A stretch of DNA of 64,000 nucleotides from Virgibacillus natechei. Lineage in GTDB: Bacteria; Bacillota; Bacilli; Bacillales; Amphibacillaceae. Shown in pieces: positions 9,233-18,819 of the stretch. The stretch's first letter is position 1. Every line of letters starts with the position of its first letter. The translations under genes were made by a program, and so were the position numbers. The notes under the pieces are model-generated. The model made no database searches, was not told the origin of the DNA, and saw only the letters and a list, made by a program, of their open reading frames with translations. Location of the stretch: positions 1,984,001 to 2,048,000 of the forward strand of contig NZ_CP110224.1 in assembly GCF_026013645.1 (NCBI RefSeq), given 5' to 3'.

Positions 9233-9661
9233 CTACGTAACAAAGTATACCCACTGAAATAACGATCCAGCTATTTTACCAAATACTATTGCCATTAATA
9301 ACCATAATGTATACTTTTCTATACCAATTCTTCTTGTTAATATCGGGAACACATTTAATACCTCTGTTAATGCAGCTGCCAGCATTCCATTGAATATACC
9401 TTGGAAAGCACCCCAAATTACTAATAAAATGATTGGCTGATCCCAAGTTATATTCGTAAAAGTCAAATACGTACCAAATAATGTACCTGCTATCACAACT
9501 GATGAATAGACTTTCAATAATCGTTCGGTCTTCGTTAATTGAATTAATCTGGGTATAATTCCTAATACGGTTAAAAAGGCGACAAATCCAGCACCGACTG
9601 CAAGACCTCCACCAAGCCCAATTATAATCTGAATAATATTAATTAGGAGGTTTTGTATCAT
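9233..9661 (-). CDS. spoVAB: Stage V sporulation protein AB
   Basis: 142 residues, the usual SpoVAB length, with about four membrane helices and the conserved GGLAVGAGFVAFLTVLGIIP near the N-terminus. It belongs to the forespore SpoVA system that imports dipicolinic acid into the developing spore; its individual function is not known. The start overlaps the spoVAA end by 23 nt, which implies translational coupling. Confidence 0.92.
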   Translation of the reverse strand: MIQNLLINIIQIIIGLGGGLAVGAGFVAFLTVLGIIPRLIQLTKTERLLKVYSSVVIAGTLFGTYLTFTNITWDQPIILLVIWGAFQGIFNGMLAAALTEVLNVFPILTRRIGIEKYTLWLLMAIVFGKIAGSLFQWVYFVT

Positions 9662-10259
9662 TTAATTCATTTTCATAGTGATTCACGTAGTTATCAAGAT
9701 TTTGCTGATACTTAAATATCTCAACTTCAAGTGGGCTTGGCTCTTCATTAAATCGTTTATTAAACCAATGATTAAAAAATAATAACATACCAATTCCGAG
9801 GCCAAAGGAGTATGGAATCTGAATCCATAATGGAAATTCATTCTGTTCTCCTGTCAGTAAAAAATGGATCCTTTGCTGAACTTCTTGCATACTAACATCA
9901 TAATGAAAATTCATGATCGTCATTGCAGTACCTACAAATAGAAGCAGCCACACACTAGAAATCACTAATATAGGTGCTTTTTTCTTCTTTTCATTAATTC
10001 GTATAAGTGTTTGTGTTGGTCCAATAACTTCGAACTCCAGATCGTTATATTCACTATTTAGATGGTCTATTACTAAAAAACTGTCAATGACCACGATATT
10101 GTTATCTTTTTCACTAATTCGATATATGGTGGTATCTTCTAGTTTCTTCCTCTTTTGTGTAGAAGAAGTAGATACATACGCTATGTGTTTTATTTGAACC
10201 TGCTGCATAAAGGACAACTCTATTTGCTTTTTAAAACGTAAATACACGATATCCGCCAT
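9639..10259 (-). CDS. spoVAA: Stage V sporulation protein AA
   Basis: 206 residues from the ATG at 10259, the same length as in B. subtilis; AAAGGGTGAT precedes it at better spacing than for the ATG two codons earlier. It has a soluble N-terminal domain of about 100 residues, two membrane helices (around 100-120 and 145-165) and a charged tail. It is the first gene of the local spoVA cluster, with a sigma-G-like promoter upstream. Confidence 0.9.
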   Translation of the reverse strand: MADIVYLRFKKQIELSFMQQVQIKHIAYVSTSSTQKRKKLEDTTIYRISEKDNNIVVIDSFLVIDHLNSEYNDLEFEVIGPTQTLIRINEKKKKAPILVISSVWLLLFVGTAMTIMNFHYDVSMQEVQQRIHFLLTGEQNEFPLWIQIPYSFGLGIGMLLFFNHWFNKRFNEEPSPLEVEIFKYQQNLDNYVNHYENELNDTKPPN

Positions 10260-10290
10260 CGGCATATCACCCTTTGCAAGTCGATAAAAA

Positions 10291-10320
10291 TAGTATTTGT
10301 CAGAAGTACAGATTTTATCA
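10291..10320 (-). promoter_or_regulatory. Probable forespore (sigma-G type) promoter of spoVAA
   Basis: Minus strand TGATAA (10320-10315), 17-nt spacer, AATACTA (10297-10291). This resembles the sigma-G pattern (TGAATA-type -35, CATACTA -10), and the known spoVA operon is sigma-G dependent. Judged by eye. Confidence 0.5.
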
Positions 10321-10473
10321 TTAGAAAATATTGGTTATCAGCTAATTTGTTGAAACCATAGGATTTTTTATTTTTACATCGCAGATATACGTGTTTAGAA
10401 AACTTGGCATTCGTTCTAGGGACTCTTAGAAAGCGTTCTTTGCTTTGTTAGGCAGTTTCCTATTTGCTTACAT

Positions 10474-10502
10474 AGAAAAACCATCACATGGTGTGATGGT
10501 TT
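10474..10502 (-). terminator. Rho-independent terminator of the spoIIA operon
   Basis: Stem AAACCATCAC / GTGATGGTTT (10478-10487, 10493-10502) with a 5-nt loop and a T-run on the minus strand. Its first base touches the sigF stop codon. Confidence 0.8.
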
Positions 10503-11257
10503 TAAAAATCCATATTTATTCTCATTTCTTGTAATATCTTTTTTTCCAATCGAGAGACTTGGACTTGTGATATTCCAAGTCTCTCGGCCACTTCAGTTTG
10601 TGTTTGATCTTTGTAATAGCGAAGATACACAATTAACCTTTCTCGTTCATTCAACCCTCTTATTGCTTCCTGTAACGAAATCTTATCAAACCAATTTGTT
10701 TCCTGGTCAGCTATTTGATCTAATAAAGTAATTGGATCTCCATCGTTTTCAAATACAGTTTCATGAATAGAATGTGGAGATTTAGAAGCTTCCTGTGCAT
10801 GCACGACCTCTTCTGATGAGATTTCTAAAGCTTCAGCAATTTCGTTTACGGTTGGAGATCTACCGTATAGTTTTGTTAGTTCATCCTTTTTTTTACGAAT
10901 TTTATTTCCAACTTCTTTTAATGATCGGCTTACCTTCACGCTCCCGTCATCCCTGATAAAACGTTGTATTTCCCCTATTATCATTGGGACGGCGTACGTA
11001 GAGAACCTTACATCATAAGATAGATCAAATTTATCAATTGACTTAATAAGTCCTATACTTCCAATTTGAAATAAGTCGTCTGGGTCGTATCCTCGATTAA
11101 TAAAACGTTGTACGACAGACCATACAAGGCGCACGTTTTTCTCAACTAAGAAATTTCTGGCTTGCAAATCTCCTTCTTGACTTTTAAATATATAATCTTT
11201 CACCTGTTCATCCGATAGGTTCTCTTTACGGCTACTATTTTTAACATTTACATTCAT
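10502..11257 (-). CDS. sigF: RNA polymerase sigma factor F (forespore)
   Basis: 251 residues of the sigma-70 family of sporulation sigma factors. Region 2 (DPDDLFQIGSIGLIKSIDKF), region 3 and the region 4 helix-turn-helix near the C-terminus (QTQTEVAERLGISQVQVSRL) are clear. SigF is the first compartment-specific sigma factor, active in the forespore once released from SpoIIAB. It is the last gene of spoIIAA-spoIIAB-sigF, 12 nt after spoIIAB. Confidence 0.98.
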   Translation of the reverse strand: MNVNVKNSSRKENLSDEQVKDYIFKSQEGDLQARNFLVEKNVRLVWSVVQRFINRGYDPDDLFQIGSIGLIKSIDKFDLSYDVRFSTYAVPMIIGEIQRFIRDDGSVKVSRSLKEVGNKIRKKKDELTKLYGRSPTVNEIAEALEISSEEVVHAQEASKSPHSIHETVFENDGDPITLLDQIADQETNWFDKISLQEAIRGLNERERLIVYLRYYKDQTQTEVAERLGISQVQVSRLEKKILQEMRINMDF

Positions 11258-11269
11258 AGGCAGACACCC

Positions 11270-11710
11270 CTAATTACTAACCGTTTCACTTTTCATTAAT
11301 TGCTTGGTCATGTTTACGGTTGTACCATGATCAGGTGTTGACATAACTTCAACTGTATCCATAAAGTTTTCAATGATTGTAAATCCCATACCAGACCTTT
11401 CTAATTCAGGTTTGGACGTATATAACGGCTGAAGCGCTTCGTCAATATTACCAATTCCTACTCCACTATCCTTAATCGTTAATTCAATTTCTCCATCATG
11501 AATCTGACAGCTAATAGAAATAGTATGATGCGCTTCATTGTTATAACCATGAATAATAGAATTCGTTACTGCTTCAGAAACGACCGTCTTAATTTCTGTT
11601 AATTCTTCCATAGTAGGATCCAATTGCGTAATAAAAGCTCCTACGCTGACTCGTGCAAATGATTCATTCTGACTGACACTAGAAAATTCCAAAAACATTT
11701 CATTTTTCAT
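11270..11710 (-). CDS. spoIIAB: Anti-sigma F factor and serine kinase
   Basis: 146 residues, the same length as in B. subtilis. The GHKL ATP-binding boxes are present: [24 protein letters not shown] and [11 protein letters not shown]. SpoIIAB holds SigF inactive and also phosphorylates SpoIIAA. It overlaps spoIIAA by 4 nt. Confidence 0.98.
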   Translation of the reverse strand: MKNEMFLEFSSVSQNESFARVSVGAFITQLDPTMEELTEIKTVVSEAVTNSIIHGYNNEAHHTISISCQIHDGEIELTIKDSGVGIGNIDEALQPLYTSKPELERSGMGFTIIENFMDTVEVMSTPDHGTTVNMTKQLMKSETVSN

Positions 11711-12060
11711 GAAGCCACCCCCAACGTTTCTAAAGCAAATTCTTCATTCTCCTCTAAGCGAATAATTTTAAATAAACCTGACATCTCGAATAAACGTTTA
11801 ACTGGTGGTGAAATAGAACATACTACCATCTCTCCGCCAATTTGGAGAACTTCTTTATATCTCCCCAACACAACACCTAATCCAGAACTATCCATGAATG
11901 TCATAGACTCCAGATTTAATAGGACATGCTTTACGTCATTTTTATACATCATATCTTTCCATTGTTCACGTAATAACTCTGCTTCGTGGTGATCCAATTC
12001 TCCAGAGAGCCTTACGATTAATACATCTTGTTTTAGATCAAACAGTGAATTCAAACCCAT
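11707..12060 (-). CDS. spoIIAA: Anti-anti-sigma F factor
   Basis: 117 residues, a STAS domain with the phosphorylated serine in [16 protein letters not shown] near residue 58. Dephosphorylated SpoIIAA binds SpoIIAB and frees SigF in the forespore. It is the first gene of the spoIIA operon, with AAGGAGGAAA before its ATG and a sigma-H-like promoter upstream. Confidence 0.98.
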   Translation of the reverse strand: MGLNSLFDLKQDVLIVRLSGELDHHEAELLREQWKDMMYKNDVKHVLLNLESMTFMDSSGLGVVLGRYKEVLQIGGEMVVCSISPPVKRLFEMSGLFKIIRLEENEEFALETLGVAS

Positions 12061-12096
12061 TTAATTTCCTCCTTGTAGATACGCTTATAATTTACT

Positions 12097-12124
12097 TTTC
12101 TCGATTAAGTGGGTTAATTCCTGC
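12097..12124 (-). promoter_or_regulatory. Probable sigma-H promoter of the spoIIA operon
   Basis: Minus strand GCAGGAATT (12124-12116) fits the sigma-H -35 (RnAGGAWWW) fully; CGAGAAA follows after 12 nt (12103-12097), an imperfect match to RnnGAAT. The spoIIA operon is known to be sigma-H and Spo0A dependent; a weak 0A-like TAATCGAA lies farther upstream. Confidence 0.5.
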
Positions 12125-12166
12125 CTTACTACAAAAGTAGAAGTTATTCGATTAAATTAGATGAAA

Positions 12167-13351
12167 TTACCGATATTTCGCCATTTCCTGCATAGACCTC
12201 TTTATAAATGTGAAATAGGAAGCCTTTTCGATACCTCGGTCCACTACTAATGGTGTCTCTGATAACGTATCATTTTCATTTTCTACGATCAAAGTCCCTA
12301 CTTGATCACCTTTCTTAAGTGGAAGCGTAACATCCTCTTCAACATTTACAATTGTTTGTAGGTTCTCAGTCGACTCTCCTTTTGCATGAATCGTACTTAT
12401 TGATTGAGATGCTACAACATCTATATCTTTATTTTCTGCTTTTAAAAGCTGCATCGTTGTAATTATTTCATCTTTATCAAAGAGTTTCTTTGTATCAAAA
12501 TGATTAAATGCATAATCGAGCATTTCAGAGACAGTAGCATTTCTTTCCTTTGGAGTTTCTACACCCATTACAACAGCAACTACTCGCATATCATCTTTTT
12601 GTGCTGTAGCCGTCAAACAATATTTTGCCTCATTCGTAAATCCTGTCTTCAAACCATCTACTCCAGAGTAGAACCGGACCAGTCTATTTGTATTTACTAA
12701 CCAAAATTCATCTTCTTCGCCTTCTCTTAAGTAATCTTCATAAACAGATGTATAATCTGTTATCGTTTCGTATTTTAATAATTCTTTTGCTATTATTGCC
12801 ATATCATACGATGTACTGTAATGGTCATCAGCAGGTAAACCAGTTGTGTTTTGAAACTTCGTATTTTCTAACTCTAACGTTTCTACTTTATCGTTCATTT
12901 TTTGTACAAAAGCTTCTTCACTACCAGCAATCCTTTCTGCCAAGGCTACACTAGCATCGTTACCAGAAGCAATAGCAACACCTTTCAACAGATCTTCTAC
13001 GGACATCTCTTCACCTGCTTCTAAAAACACTTGTGACCCACCCATTGAAGCCGCGTATTCGCTAATTTGTATCACTTCGTCTAATTCTAGATCACCTTGA
13101 TCCAGCGCCTCCATAATTAAAAGTAATGTCATTACTTTAGTCATACTGGCTGGCGGAAGCTTCTCATGAGCATTTTTATCGAAAATTAATTTTCCAGTAT
13201 CTCTTTCTATTAAAATGGCCGATTCAGCATCTGATGCAAGATCTAATGATTCATTAGAATTATCATTATTTTCTTCTTCTGCAAAAACAGGAGCGGCTAT
13301 CGCGAATGTCATTAAATATATGAAGCTGACAATTAAAACAAACTTTTTCAT
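12167..13351 (-). CDS. dacF: D-alanyl-D-alanine carboxypeptidase DacF
   Basis: Forespore penicillin-binding protein that helps set cortex cross-linking. It has a signal peptide (MKKFVLIVSFIYLMTF), the SMTK catalytic motif near residue 64, SGN near 125 and KTG near 225, plus a C-terminal PBP5-type domain. The ATG at 13351 directly follows GGAGGTAAAATA and starts at the signal peptide, so the upstream part of the frame (to 13432) is rejected; the product is 394 residues. It precedes the spoIIA operon as in B. subtilis. Confidence 0.95.
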   Translation of the reverse strand: MKKFVLIVSFIYLMTFAIAAPVFAEEENNDNSNESLDLASDAESAILIERDTGKLIFDKNAHEKLPPASMTKVMTLLLIMEALDQGDLELDEVIQISEYAASMGGSQVFLEAGEEMSVEDLLKGVAIASGNDASVALAERIAGSEEAFVQKMNDKVETLELENTKFQNTTGLPADDHYSTSYDMAIIAKELLKYETITDYTSVYEDYLREGEEDEFWLVNTNRLVRFYSGVDGLKTGFTNEAKYCLTATAQKDDMRVVAVVMGVETPKERNATVSEMLDYAFNHFDTKKLFDKDEIITTMQLLKAENKDIDVVASQSISTIHAKGESTENLQTIVNVEEDVTLPLKKGDQVGTLIVENENDTLSETPLVVDRGIEKASYFTFIKRSMQEMAKYR

Positions 13352-13380
13352 TATTTTACCTCCAGCAATTAATATAATTT

Positions 13381-13410
13381 TAGGATTGCCATCATCGGTG
13401 TTTTTTATAC
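13381..13410 (-). promoter_or_regulatory. Probable sigma-F promoter of dacF
   Basis: Minus strand GTATA (13410-13406), 15-nt spacer, GGCAATCCTA (13390-13381), close to the sigma-F pattern GYATA and GGnnAnAnT. It lies 30 nt before the dacF start and fits the known sigma-F control of dacF, which lets SigF reach its own operon. Confidence 0.6.
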
Positions 13411-13421
13411 TTTCGTAAATG

Positions 13422-13453
13422 AAAAAAAGCACACTGAAATGTGTGCTTTTTTC
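13422..13453 (-). terminator. Rho-independent terminator after pdp
   Basis: A perfect 12-bp stem AAAAAAGCACAC / GTGTGCTTTTTT with loop TGAAAT (13423-13452). The ends are A/T-rich on both strands, so it can act for pdp and block read-through in either direction. Confidence 0.85.
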
Positions 13454-13459
13454 TTCATA

Positions 13460-14764
13460 TTATTTCGTGATCATATCATAAACTAAAGTAGGTGCTTCCA
13501 CATCTGTATTTGAGATATCAATACTTGCATATAATTTTTCTTTCACATCTTCAACAGCATCCTGGTTTGCATGTATTGTCAGTAGAGATTCACCTTCTTG
13601 TACGCTATCACCTATTTTTTTATGCAGGACGATACCTACTGCAAGGTCAATCTGAGAATCTTTGGTAGCTCTCCCGGCTCCTAGCATCATTGCTGAATAA
13701 CCAATATCATCTGCAATTATCTTTGCAATAGTTCCTGATTGTTTTGCTGGTAATTCAATCTTATAGGTAGATTGCGGTAAGGTTTCTGGTGAATCCGCTA
13801 CACTCGCGTCTCCACCTTGTGATTCAAGGAAAATCTTAAACTGTTCCAAAGCTTTCCCATTAGTAAGATTGGTTTCTAGTTTTAATCTTGCTTCTTCGAT
13901 ATTATCCGCTTTATCAGCTAAGACAACCATCTGGCTACCTAAGGTGAGACACAGTTCAGTTAAATCTTCTGGCCCCCTTCCTTGAAGGGTATCAATTGCT
14001 TCTTTCACCTCCAAGGCATTTCCAATTGCGTTACCAAGTGGCTGACTCATATCGGAGATAACTGCCATTGTATTTCTTCCAACTTGATTCCCAATAGATA
14101 CCATAGCATTAGCAAGGTTTTTGGCTTCTTCAATCTCTTTCATGAAAGCACCTGCACCAGTTTTTACATCCAGTACGATGCCATCCGCGCCTGACGCTAT
14201 TTTCTTACTCATAATCGAACTGGCGATTAAAGGAATGGAATTTACTGTAGCAGTTACATCTCTTAATCCATATATTTTTTTGTCTGCCGGTGTTAAGTTA
14301 CCAGATTGACCAACTACCGCAACTTTATTCTGATTCACAAGTTCAATAAATTCATCATTCGTTATTTCTACATGGAATCCTGGAACTGCTTCGAGCTTAT
14401 CAATTGTACCACCAGTATGCCCAAGTCCTCTTCCGCTCATCTTCGCAACTGGGACACCTACTGAAGCTACCAATGGAGCCAGGATCAAGGTTGTTGTATC
14501 GCCAACGCCACCAGTGGAATGCTTGTCTACTTTTATACCAGAAATCGCAGAAAGATCAATTTGATCACCGGATTCAACCATGGATGTTGTTAAATTTGCA
14601 CGTTCCTCTTGTGTCATATCCTGAAAATAAATAGCCATTAATAATGCGCTTGCTTGATAATCTGGGATTTCGTTATTTGTATATCCCTCTATAAAAAATT
14701 GTATTTCTTCTTGTGTTAGCGAGTGCCCATCTCTTTTTTTTTCAATGATGTCATACATTCTCAT
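13460..14764 (-). CDS. pdp: Pyrimidine-nucleoside phosphorylase
   Basis: 434 residues. It splits uridine, thymidine and deoxyuridine with phosphate into base and (deoxy)ribose 1-phosphate. The family signature [16 protein letters not shown] and the phosphate-site segment [13 protein letters not shown] are intact, and the C-terminal biotin/lipoyl-like domain is present. Third gene of deoB-punA-pdp, 21 nt after punA. Confidence 0.96.
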   Translation of the reverse strand: MRMYDIIEKKRDGHSLTQEEIQFFIEGYTNNEIPDYQASALLMAIYFQDMTQEERANLTTSMVESGDQIDLSAISGIKVDKHSTGGVGDTTTLILAPLVASVGVPVAKMSGRGLGHTGGTIDKLEAVPGFHVEITNDEFIELVNQNKVAVVGQSGNLTPADKKIYGLRDVTATVNSIPLIASSIMSKKIASGADGIVLDVKTGAGAFMKEIEEAKNLANAMVSIGNQVGRNTMAVISDMSQPLGNAIGNALEVKEAIDTLQGRGPEDLTELCLTLGSQMVVLADKADNIEEARLKLETNLTNGKALEQFKIFLESQGGDASVADSPETLPQSTYKIELPAKQSGTIAKIIADDIGYSAMMLGAGRATKDSQIDLAVGIVLHKKIGDSVQEGESLLTIHANQDAVEDVKEKLYASIDISNTDVEAPTLVYDMITK

Positions 14765-14785
14765 ATTAATCAGCCTTTTTATAAT

Positions 14786-15607
14786 TTATTGTGGTAATGT
14801 TTTTATGATTTTTTTGATAAATTGCAAGAAGTCCTCTCTCACCTTTTCTGTTGTTTCAATTACTTCTGTATGGGTTAATGGCTGGTCCAATATCCCTGCT
14901 GCCATATTAGAGATGCATGAGATACCTAATACGCGTAAACCAGCATGTCCTGCTGTAATAACTTCCGGTACTGTAGACATCCCTACAGCATCACCGCCAA
15001 AACTTCTAAGCATCTTAATTTCGGTAGGTGTTTCATAAGTCGGCCCTGTATTTCCTACATACACGCCCTTTTTCAAACCTATTCCAAGCTCATTAGCACA
15101 AGAAATTGCATGTTGCATATATTCTTTATCATATACTTGTGACATATCAGGAAAGCGTACACCTAGGTCATCATCATTTTCACCAATTAATGGGTTATCT
15201 CCCATATTATTAACATGATCCGAAATTAACATTAAATCACCCGGGTTAAAGTCAACATTAATCCCCCCTGCTGCATTAGTCACGATAATGGACTCAATAC
15301 CTAGCTGTTTCATAACACGCACTGGAAAGGTTACCTGTTGCATCGAGTAGCCTTCATAATAATGAAATCTTCCTTGCATGGCTATAACCTGTTGTCCTTC
15401 GAGTTCCCCTATGACTAATTGACCTTTATGACCCGTAACTGTTGATGTAGGAAAATGTGGTATTTCTTTATAAGGGATCTTTACCGGATTTTCAATTTCT
15501 TCTCCCAATACACCGAGGCCAGAACCTAAGATTAAGCCAATTGTAGGTTTTACAGATAATTTTCCCGAAATATAAGAACTTGCTTCTTTGATACTCTTTT
15601 GTTTCAT
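14786..15607 (-). CDS. punA: Purine nucleoside phosphorylase (trimeric type)
   Basis: 273 residues of the guanosine/inosine-specific family. Phosphate and base site segments are visible: GSGLGVL, TGHKGQLVIG, VTNAAGGINV and ISDHVNNMGDNPL. It releases ribose 1-phosphate, which DeoB from the adjacent gene converts to ribose 5-phosphate. GGAAGGGG precedes the ATG. Confidence 0.96.
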   Translation of the reverse strand: MKQKSIKEASSYISGKLSVKPTIGLILGSGLGVLGEEIENPVKIPYKEIPHFPTSTVTGHKGQLVIGELEGQQVIAMQGRFHYYEGYSMQQVTFPVRVMKQLGIESIIVTNAAGGINVDFNPGDLMLISDHVNNMGDNPLIGENDDDLGVRFPDMSQVYDKEYMQHAISCANELGIGLKKGVYVGNTGPTYETPTEIKMLRSFGGDAVGMSTVPEVITAGHAGLRVLGISCISNMAAGILDQPLTHTEVIETTEKVREDFLQFIKKIIKTLPQ

Positions 15608-15645
15608 TTGATTAAACCCCTTCCATATAAAATTTCTGAAGCACG

Positions 15646-16821
15646 TTACATTTCACTTAGAAAACTTTTACCAAAGGCTGGCATTGTCACGCCAAAGTTA
15701 TCAGCAATTGTCGCACCAATATCCGCAAAAGTCTTTCTTATCGGTAATTCTTTTCCATCTGTGATCGATGAATGATGAACAATCAACGGAACGTATTCAC
15801 GTGTATGATCCGTTCCATGATGAATAGGGTCATTCCCGTGATCCGCAGTTATAATAAGTAGATCATCTTCTTTAATTTGATCCAGTACCTCTGGAAGCCT
15901 TGCATCATAAGCTTCAAGCGCTTCACCATACCCTTGTGGATCACGGCGGTGACCAAATTTAGCATCAAAATCAACTAGATTTAAAAAACTAATACCAGTA
16001 AAATCTTGATTCATGGACTCAACTAATTTTGTCATTCCGTCGGCATTATCAGCTGTACGAATCGCTTCTGTAACCCCTTCGCCATCATAAATGTCATCTA
16101 TTTTCCCTAAAGCAATTACATCATAATCAGCATCTTTAAGTTCATTCATTACAGTCCGGCCAAATGGTTTCAATGCATAATCATGACGATTGGGTGTCCG
16201 TTGGAAATTCCCATGTTCACCAACGAACGGACGCGCAATCACTCGTCCAACCATGTATTTCTCATCCAATGTCAGCTCCCGAGCGATTTTACAAATTCGA
16301 TACTGTTCTTCAATCGAAACAATTTCTTCGTGTGCAGCAATCTGAAGCACAGAATCAGCTGATGTATAGACAATTAATGCCCCAGTATCCATGTGTTCTT
16401 TACCAAGTTCCTCTAGAATAGCCGTTCCAGATGCAGGTTTATTTCCAATAATCTTTCTTCCGGTTTTCTCTTCTAATTCCGTTATTAACTCAACTGGAAA
16501 GCCATTAGGAAATGTTCGAAATGGCTTCTCAATATTTAAGCCCATGATCTCCCAGTGTCCTGTCATTGTATCTTTGCCATTTGAGGCTTCTTCCATTTTT
16601 GTAAAATGTGCTTTGGGTGACGTAGCTTTTGGTATCCCTTTGAACTGTTTAATATTACTAAGACCTAAACCAGCCATATTTGGCATATGCAAACCATTCA
16701 TATGCTCAGCAATATGACCTAATGTGTCTGCATTTTTATCATTAAACTTTTCTGCATCAGGTGCTTCACCAATTCCAACAGAATCCATCACAACTAAAAA
16801 AACACGCTTAAATTTTGTCAT
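15646..16821 (-). CDS. deoB: Phosphopentomutase
   Basis: 391 residues. It interconverts (deoxy)ribose 1- and 5-phosphates. The alkaline-phosphatase-fold metal sites [11 protein letters not shown] and [18 protein letters not shown] are present, and the phospho-threonine lies in [13 protein letters not shown]. It leads the nucleoside salvage operon deoB-punA-pdp, so all three products act on the same pool. GAGGAGGTAA precedes the ATG. Confidence 0.97.
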   Translation of the reverse strand: MTKFKRVFLVVMDSVGIGEAPDAEKFNDKNADTLGHIAEHMNGLHMPNMAGLGLSNIKQFKGIPKATSPKAHFTKMEEASNGKDTMTGHWEIMGLNIEKPFRTFPNGFPVELITELEEKTGRKIIGNKPASGTAILEELGKEHMDTGALIVYTSADSVLQIAAHEEIVSIEEQYRICKIARELTLDEKYMVGRVIARPFVGEHGNFQRTPNRHDYALKPFGRTVMNELKDADYDVIALGKIDDIYDGEGVTEAIRTADNADGMTKLVESMNQDFTGISFLNLVDFDAKFGHRRDPQGYGEALEAYDARLPEVLDQIKEDDLLIITADHGNDPIHHGTDHTREYVPLIVHHSSITDGKELPIRKTFADIGATIADNFGVTMPAFGKSFLSEM

Positions 16822-16916
16822 TTAAATTACCTCCTCACTATAATTATATTCCCAACAATCCTTTTATCTATGTCTCTTGTGTATGTTGTAAGATGTCTGA
16901 CCACTATTTTAAAAAA

Positions 16917-17810
16917 TTATGCTCTTGGATGATACGTTTTATATATATCTGTGAGTCTAGCTTTTGTCACATGGGTATAAATTTGTGTGGTAGATATATC
17001 GACATGCCCCAGCATCTCTTGTACCACACGTAAATCTGCACCATTTTCAAGTAAATGAGTAGCAAAAGAATGCCGCAATGTGTGTGGTGTAATCGTTTTG
17101 TTTATGCGCGCACTGCTTGCAGCCCCTTTTAGTATTTTCCAAAAACCTTGTCTTGATAATGGCCTACCATGTTGATTAACAAATAATACATTGTCATCGT
17201 TTTGACGTTTTACCAAAACTCCTCTTGCATGAGTTAAATAATCCTCTACAGCTCTTTTTGCGACGTTACCAAGAGGGACTATTCTTTCTTGTGATCCTTT
17301 GCCTAGACATTGAACAAAGCCCATCGTTAAGTGTAGGTCGCTTACTTTTAACGTTATTAATTCGCTTACACGTAATCCAGTAGCGTATAATAATTCAAGC
17401 ATCGCTTTATTTCGAATGCTTAATGGTGAATCTCCATTTATTGTTAGCAACGTTTCGACGTCTTGCTTTGATAACACATCTGGTAGCTTTTGTTCCTTCT
17501 TGGGGGTTTCAATATGCAAGCTCGCGTCCTGTTTCACTAGCTGCTCACCTATTAAAAACCGATGAAAGGATCGTATGGATGCTATATGTCGTGATATGGT
17601 TGCTGAAGATTTTCCATTATCCTTTAACATATACAAAAACCCAATAATATCAGTTCTTACTACTGTTTCCCAATCCGTTTTCTGCATAACTGTTCCAATA
17701 TATTGAAGGTAACTTGTCAAGTCACGTTTATAGGATTTTATTGTATTTTCAGACAAGCCTCTTTCTATTCGCAAGTAATGAAAAAAATCTTCAAATGCAT
17801 ATGTCAGCAT
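16917..17810 (-). CDS. xerD: Tyrosine recombinase XerD
   Basis: 297 residues with a SAM-like N-terminal DNA-binding domain and a catalytic domain. The catalytic residues are visible: Arg in [10 protein letters not shown], His and Arg in [11 protein letters not shown], His in LGHVDIS and the Tyr nucleophile in TTQIYTHV. With XerC it resolves chromosome dimers at dif. The position between deoB and fur is the B. subtilis xerD (ripX) position, so it is taken as a housekeeping recombinase, not an integrase. Confidence 0.95.
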   Translation of the reverse strand: MLTYAFEDFFHYLRIERGLSENTIKSYKRDLTSYLQYIGTVMQKTDWETVVRTDIIGFLYMLKDNGKSSATISRHIASIRSFHRFLIGEQLVKQDASLHIETPKKEQKLPDVLSKQDVETLLTINGDSPLSIRNKAMLELLYATGLRVSELITLKVSDLHLTMGFVQCLGKGSQERIVPLGNVAKRAVEDYLTHARGVLVKRQNDDNVLFVNQHGRPLSRQGFWKILKGAASSARINKTITPHTLRHSFATHLLENGADLRVVQEMLGHVDISTTQIYTHVTKARLTDIYKTYHPRA

Positions 17811-17815
17811 ATTTC

Positions 17816-18022
17816 TTACTCCCCTAATCGAAAAAACAAATTAAATCGGTCTATAATACTTTGATCTTCATTGAAAACTTTAACAGCAGGCCCTTCTGGT
17901 GGGTCATAACGGTGATAATGTTCATATTCTGCATGCATCGTGCGCAAACCAAAATAAAATAAGAATGTACATATAATAAATAGTGCAAAAACCTTAAATG
18001 TATCCCATATCCTTCGCTTCAT
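17816..18022 (-). CDS. yqzK: YqzK-like small membrane protein (DUF4227)
   Basis: 68 residues with one membrane helix (about residues 9-25, [18 protein letters not shown]) and a charged tail. Length and position between fur and xerD match B. subtilis yqzK, whose function is unknown. It ends 5 nt before the xerD ATG, so the two are likely co-transcribed. Confidence 0.8.
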   Translation of the reverse strand: MKRRIWDTFKVFALFIICTFLFYFGLRTMHAEYEHYHRYDPPEGPAVKVFNEDQSIIDRFNLFFRLGE

Positions 18023-18204
18023 ATGGCATGTCCCCTCTTTTAATAATCTAACCTATTAAAAGATATGCCATAAAAGAATAACTTTATACATCTAAATGTA
18101 AATAAAACTAGATTATTTGGGAACTTCTACAAATCAAATGTACCCTTTTTCCATCTATTTGTAAATTATAAACTCAAAATGGGGTACAAACCAAGTCCCC
18201 TCCT

Positions 18205-18250
18205 CATGCATAAAAGCCTTTATCCCTAAGGGAAAAGGCTTTTATGCATG
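18205..18250 (-). terminator. Rho-independent terminator of fur
   Basis: A long hairpin with arms around GCATAAAAGCCTT and AAGGCTTTTATGC and a central TATCCC/GGGAAA part, lying 3 nt past the fur stop. The A/T-rich base gives it terminator character in both directions. Confidence 0.75.
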
Positions 18251-18252
18251 AT

Positions 18253-18711
18253 TTAATGAGTTGCTTCAACCTTTACCTCCTGGCATTGTTTGCAAATACC
18301 ATGAAAGGTCAAACGATGATCCTTCACTTGGAATCCCCAATCATTTTGAACAATTTTCTCTACATCTTCTAATAAATCATCAACAATTTCTTCAACAGAA
18401 CCACATTCTATACAGACAAGATGATGATGAAAATGCTTTGCACCTTCCTTGCGAAGGTCATAAGAGGAAACACCATCGCCAAAATTAACTTTATCAACTA
18501 TTTTTAATTCAGAGAGTAGGTCAAGTGTACGGTAAACAGTAGCCAAACCAATTTCAGGTGCAATTTCTTTTACAAGTAAGTATATCTCCTCTGCACTTAA
18601 ATGATCTTCCTCCCTTTCCAGCAATATACGAACAATTGCCTCTCGTTGCGGAGTAAGCTTATAGCTCTGGGCATGGAGCTGTTTTTTAATTCCTTCAATT
18701 CGATGTTCCAT
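18253..18711 (-). CDS. fur: Ferric uptake regulator Fur
   Basis: 152 residues with an N-terminal winged helix (LTPQREAIVRILLE) and a C-terminal dimer domain. The metal-binding His cluster HFHHHLVC and both Cys pairs of the structural zinc site (CIECG and CKQC) are present. Closest by context to B. subtilis Fur: it is next to yqzK and xerD, and a PerR-type operator lies upstream, matching the known PerR control of fur in B. subtilis. PerR or Zur cannot be excluded from sequence alone. Confidence 0.9.
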   Translation of the reverse strand: MEHRIEGIKKQLHAQSYKLTPQREAIVRILLEREEDHLSAEEIYLLVKEIAPEIGLATVYRTLDLLSELKIVDKVNFGDGVSSYDLRKEGAKHFHHHLVCIECGSVEEIVDDLLEDVEKIVQNDWGFQVKDHRLTFHGICKQCQEVKVEATH

Positions 18712-18742
18712 GGCATGTTAACCTCCCTCATTTCCCACCTTT

Positions 18743-18771
18743 ATTATATGCATCTAAGAAACATGTGTCAA
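18743..18771 (-). promoter_or_regulatory. Sigma-A promoter of fur
   Basis: Minus strand TTGACA (18771-18766), a 17-nt spacer and TATAAT (18748-18743): both hexamers are the exact consensus. The start point would fall about 25 nt before the fur ATG. Confidence 0.85.
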
Positions 18772-18793
18772 AATATTTCTTATTACTTTGTAT

Positions 18794-18808
18794 TTATAAT
18801 AATTATAA
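18794..18808. promoter_or_regulatory. PerR/Fur-type operator upstream of fur
   Basis: The 15-mer TTATAATAATTATAA is a perfect 7-1-7 palindrome identical to the Per box consensus (TTATAATnATTATAA). It lies 22 nt upstream of the fur -35 box and just past the spoIIM stop. In B. subtilis fur belongs to the PerR regulon. The distance from the promoter (centre near -65) is larger than for a simple blocking operator. Confidence 0.65.
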
Positions 18809-18819
18809 CCTAAGATTAA

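Noticed and set aside
16917..17810. Tyrosine recombinase as a phage or island integrase
   Set aside because: Its place between deoB and yqzK-fur and its length match the chromosomal XerD; no other mobile genes or attachment repeats are nearby.
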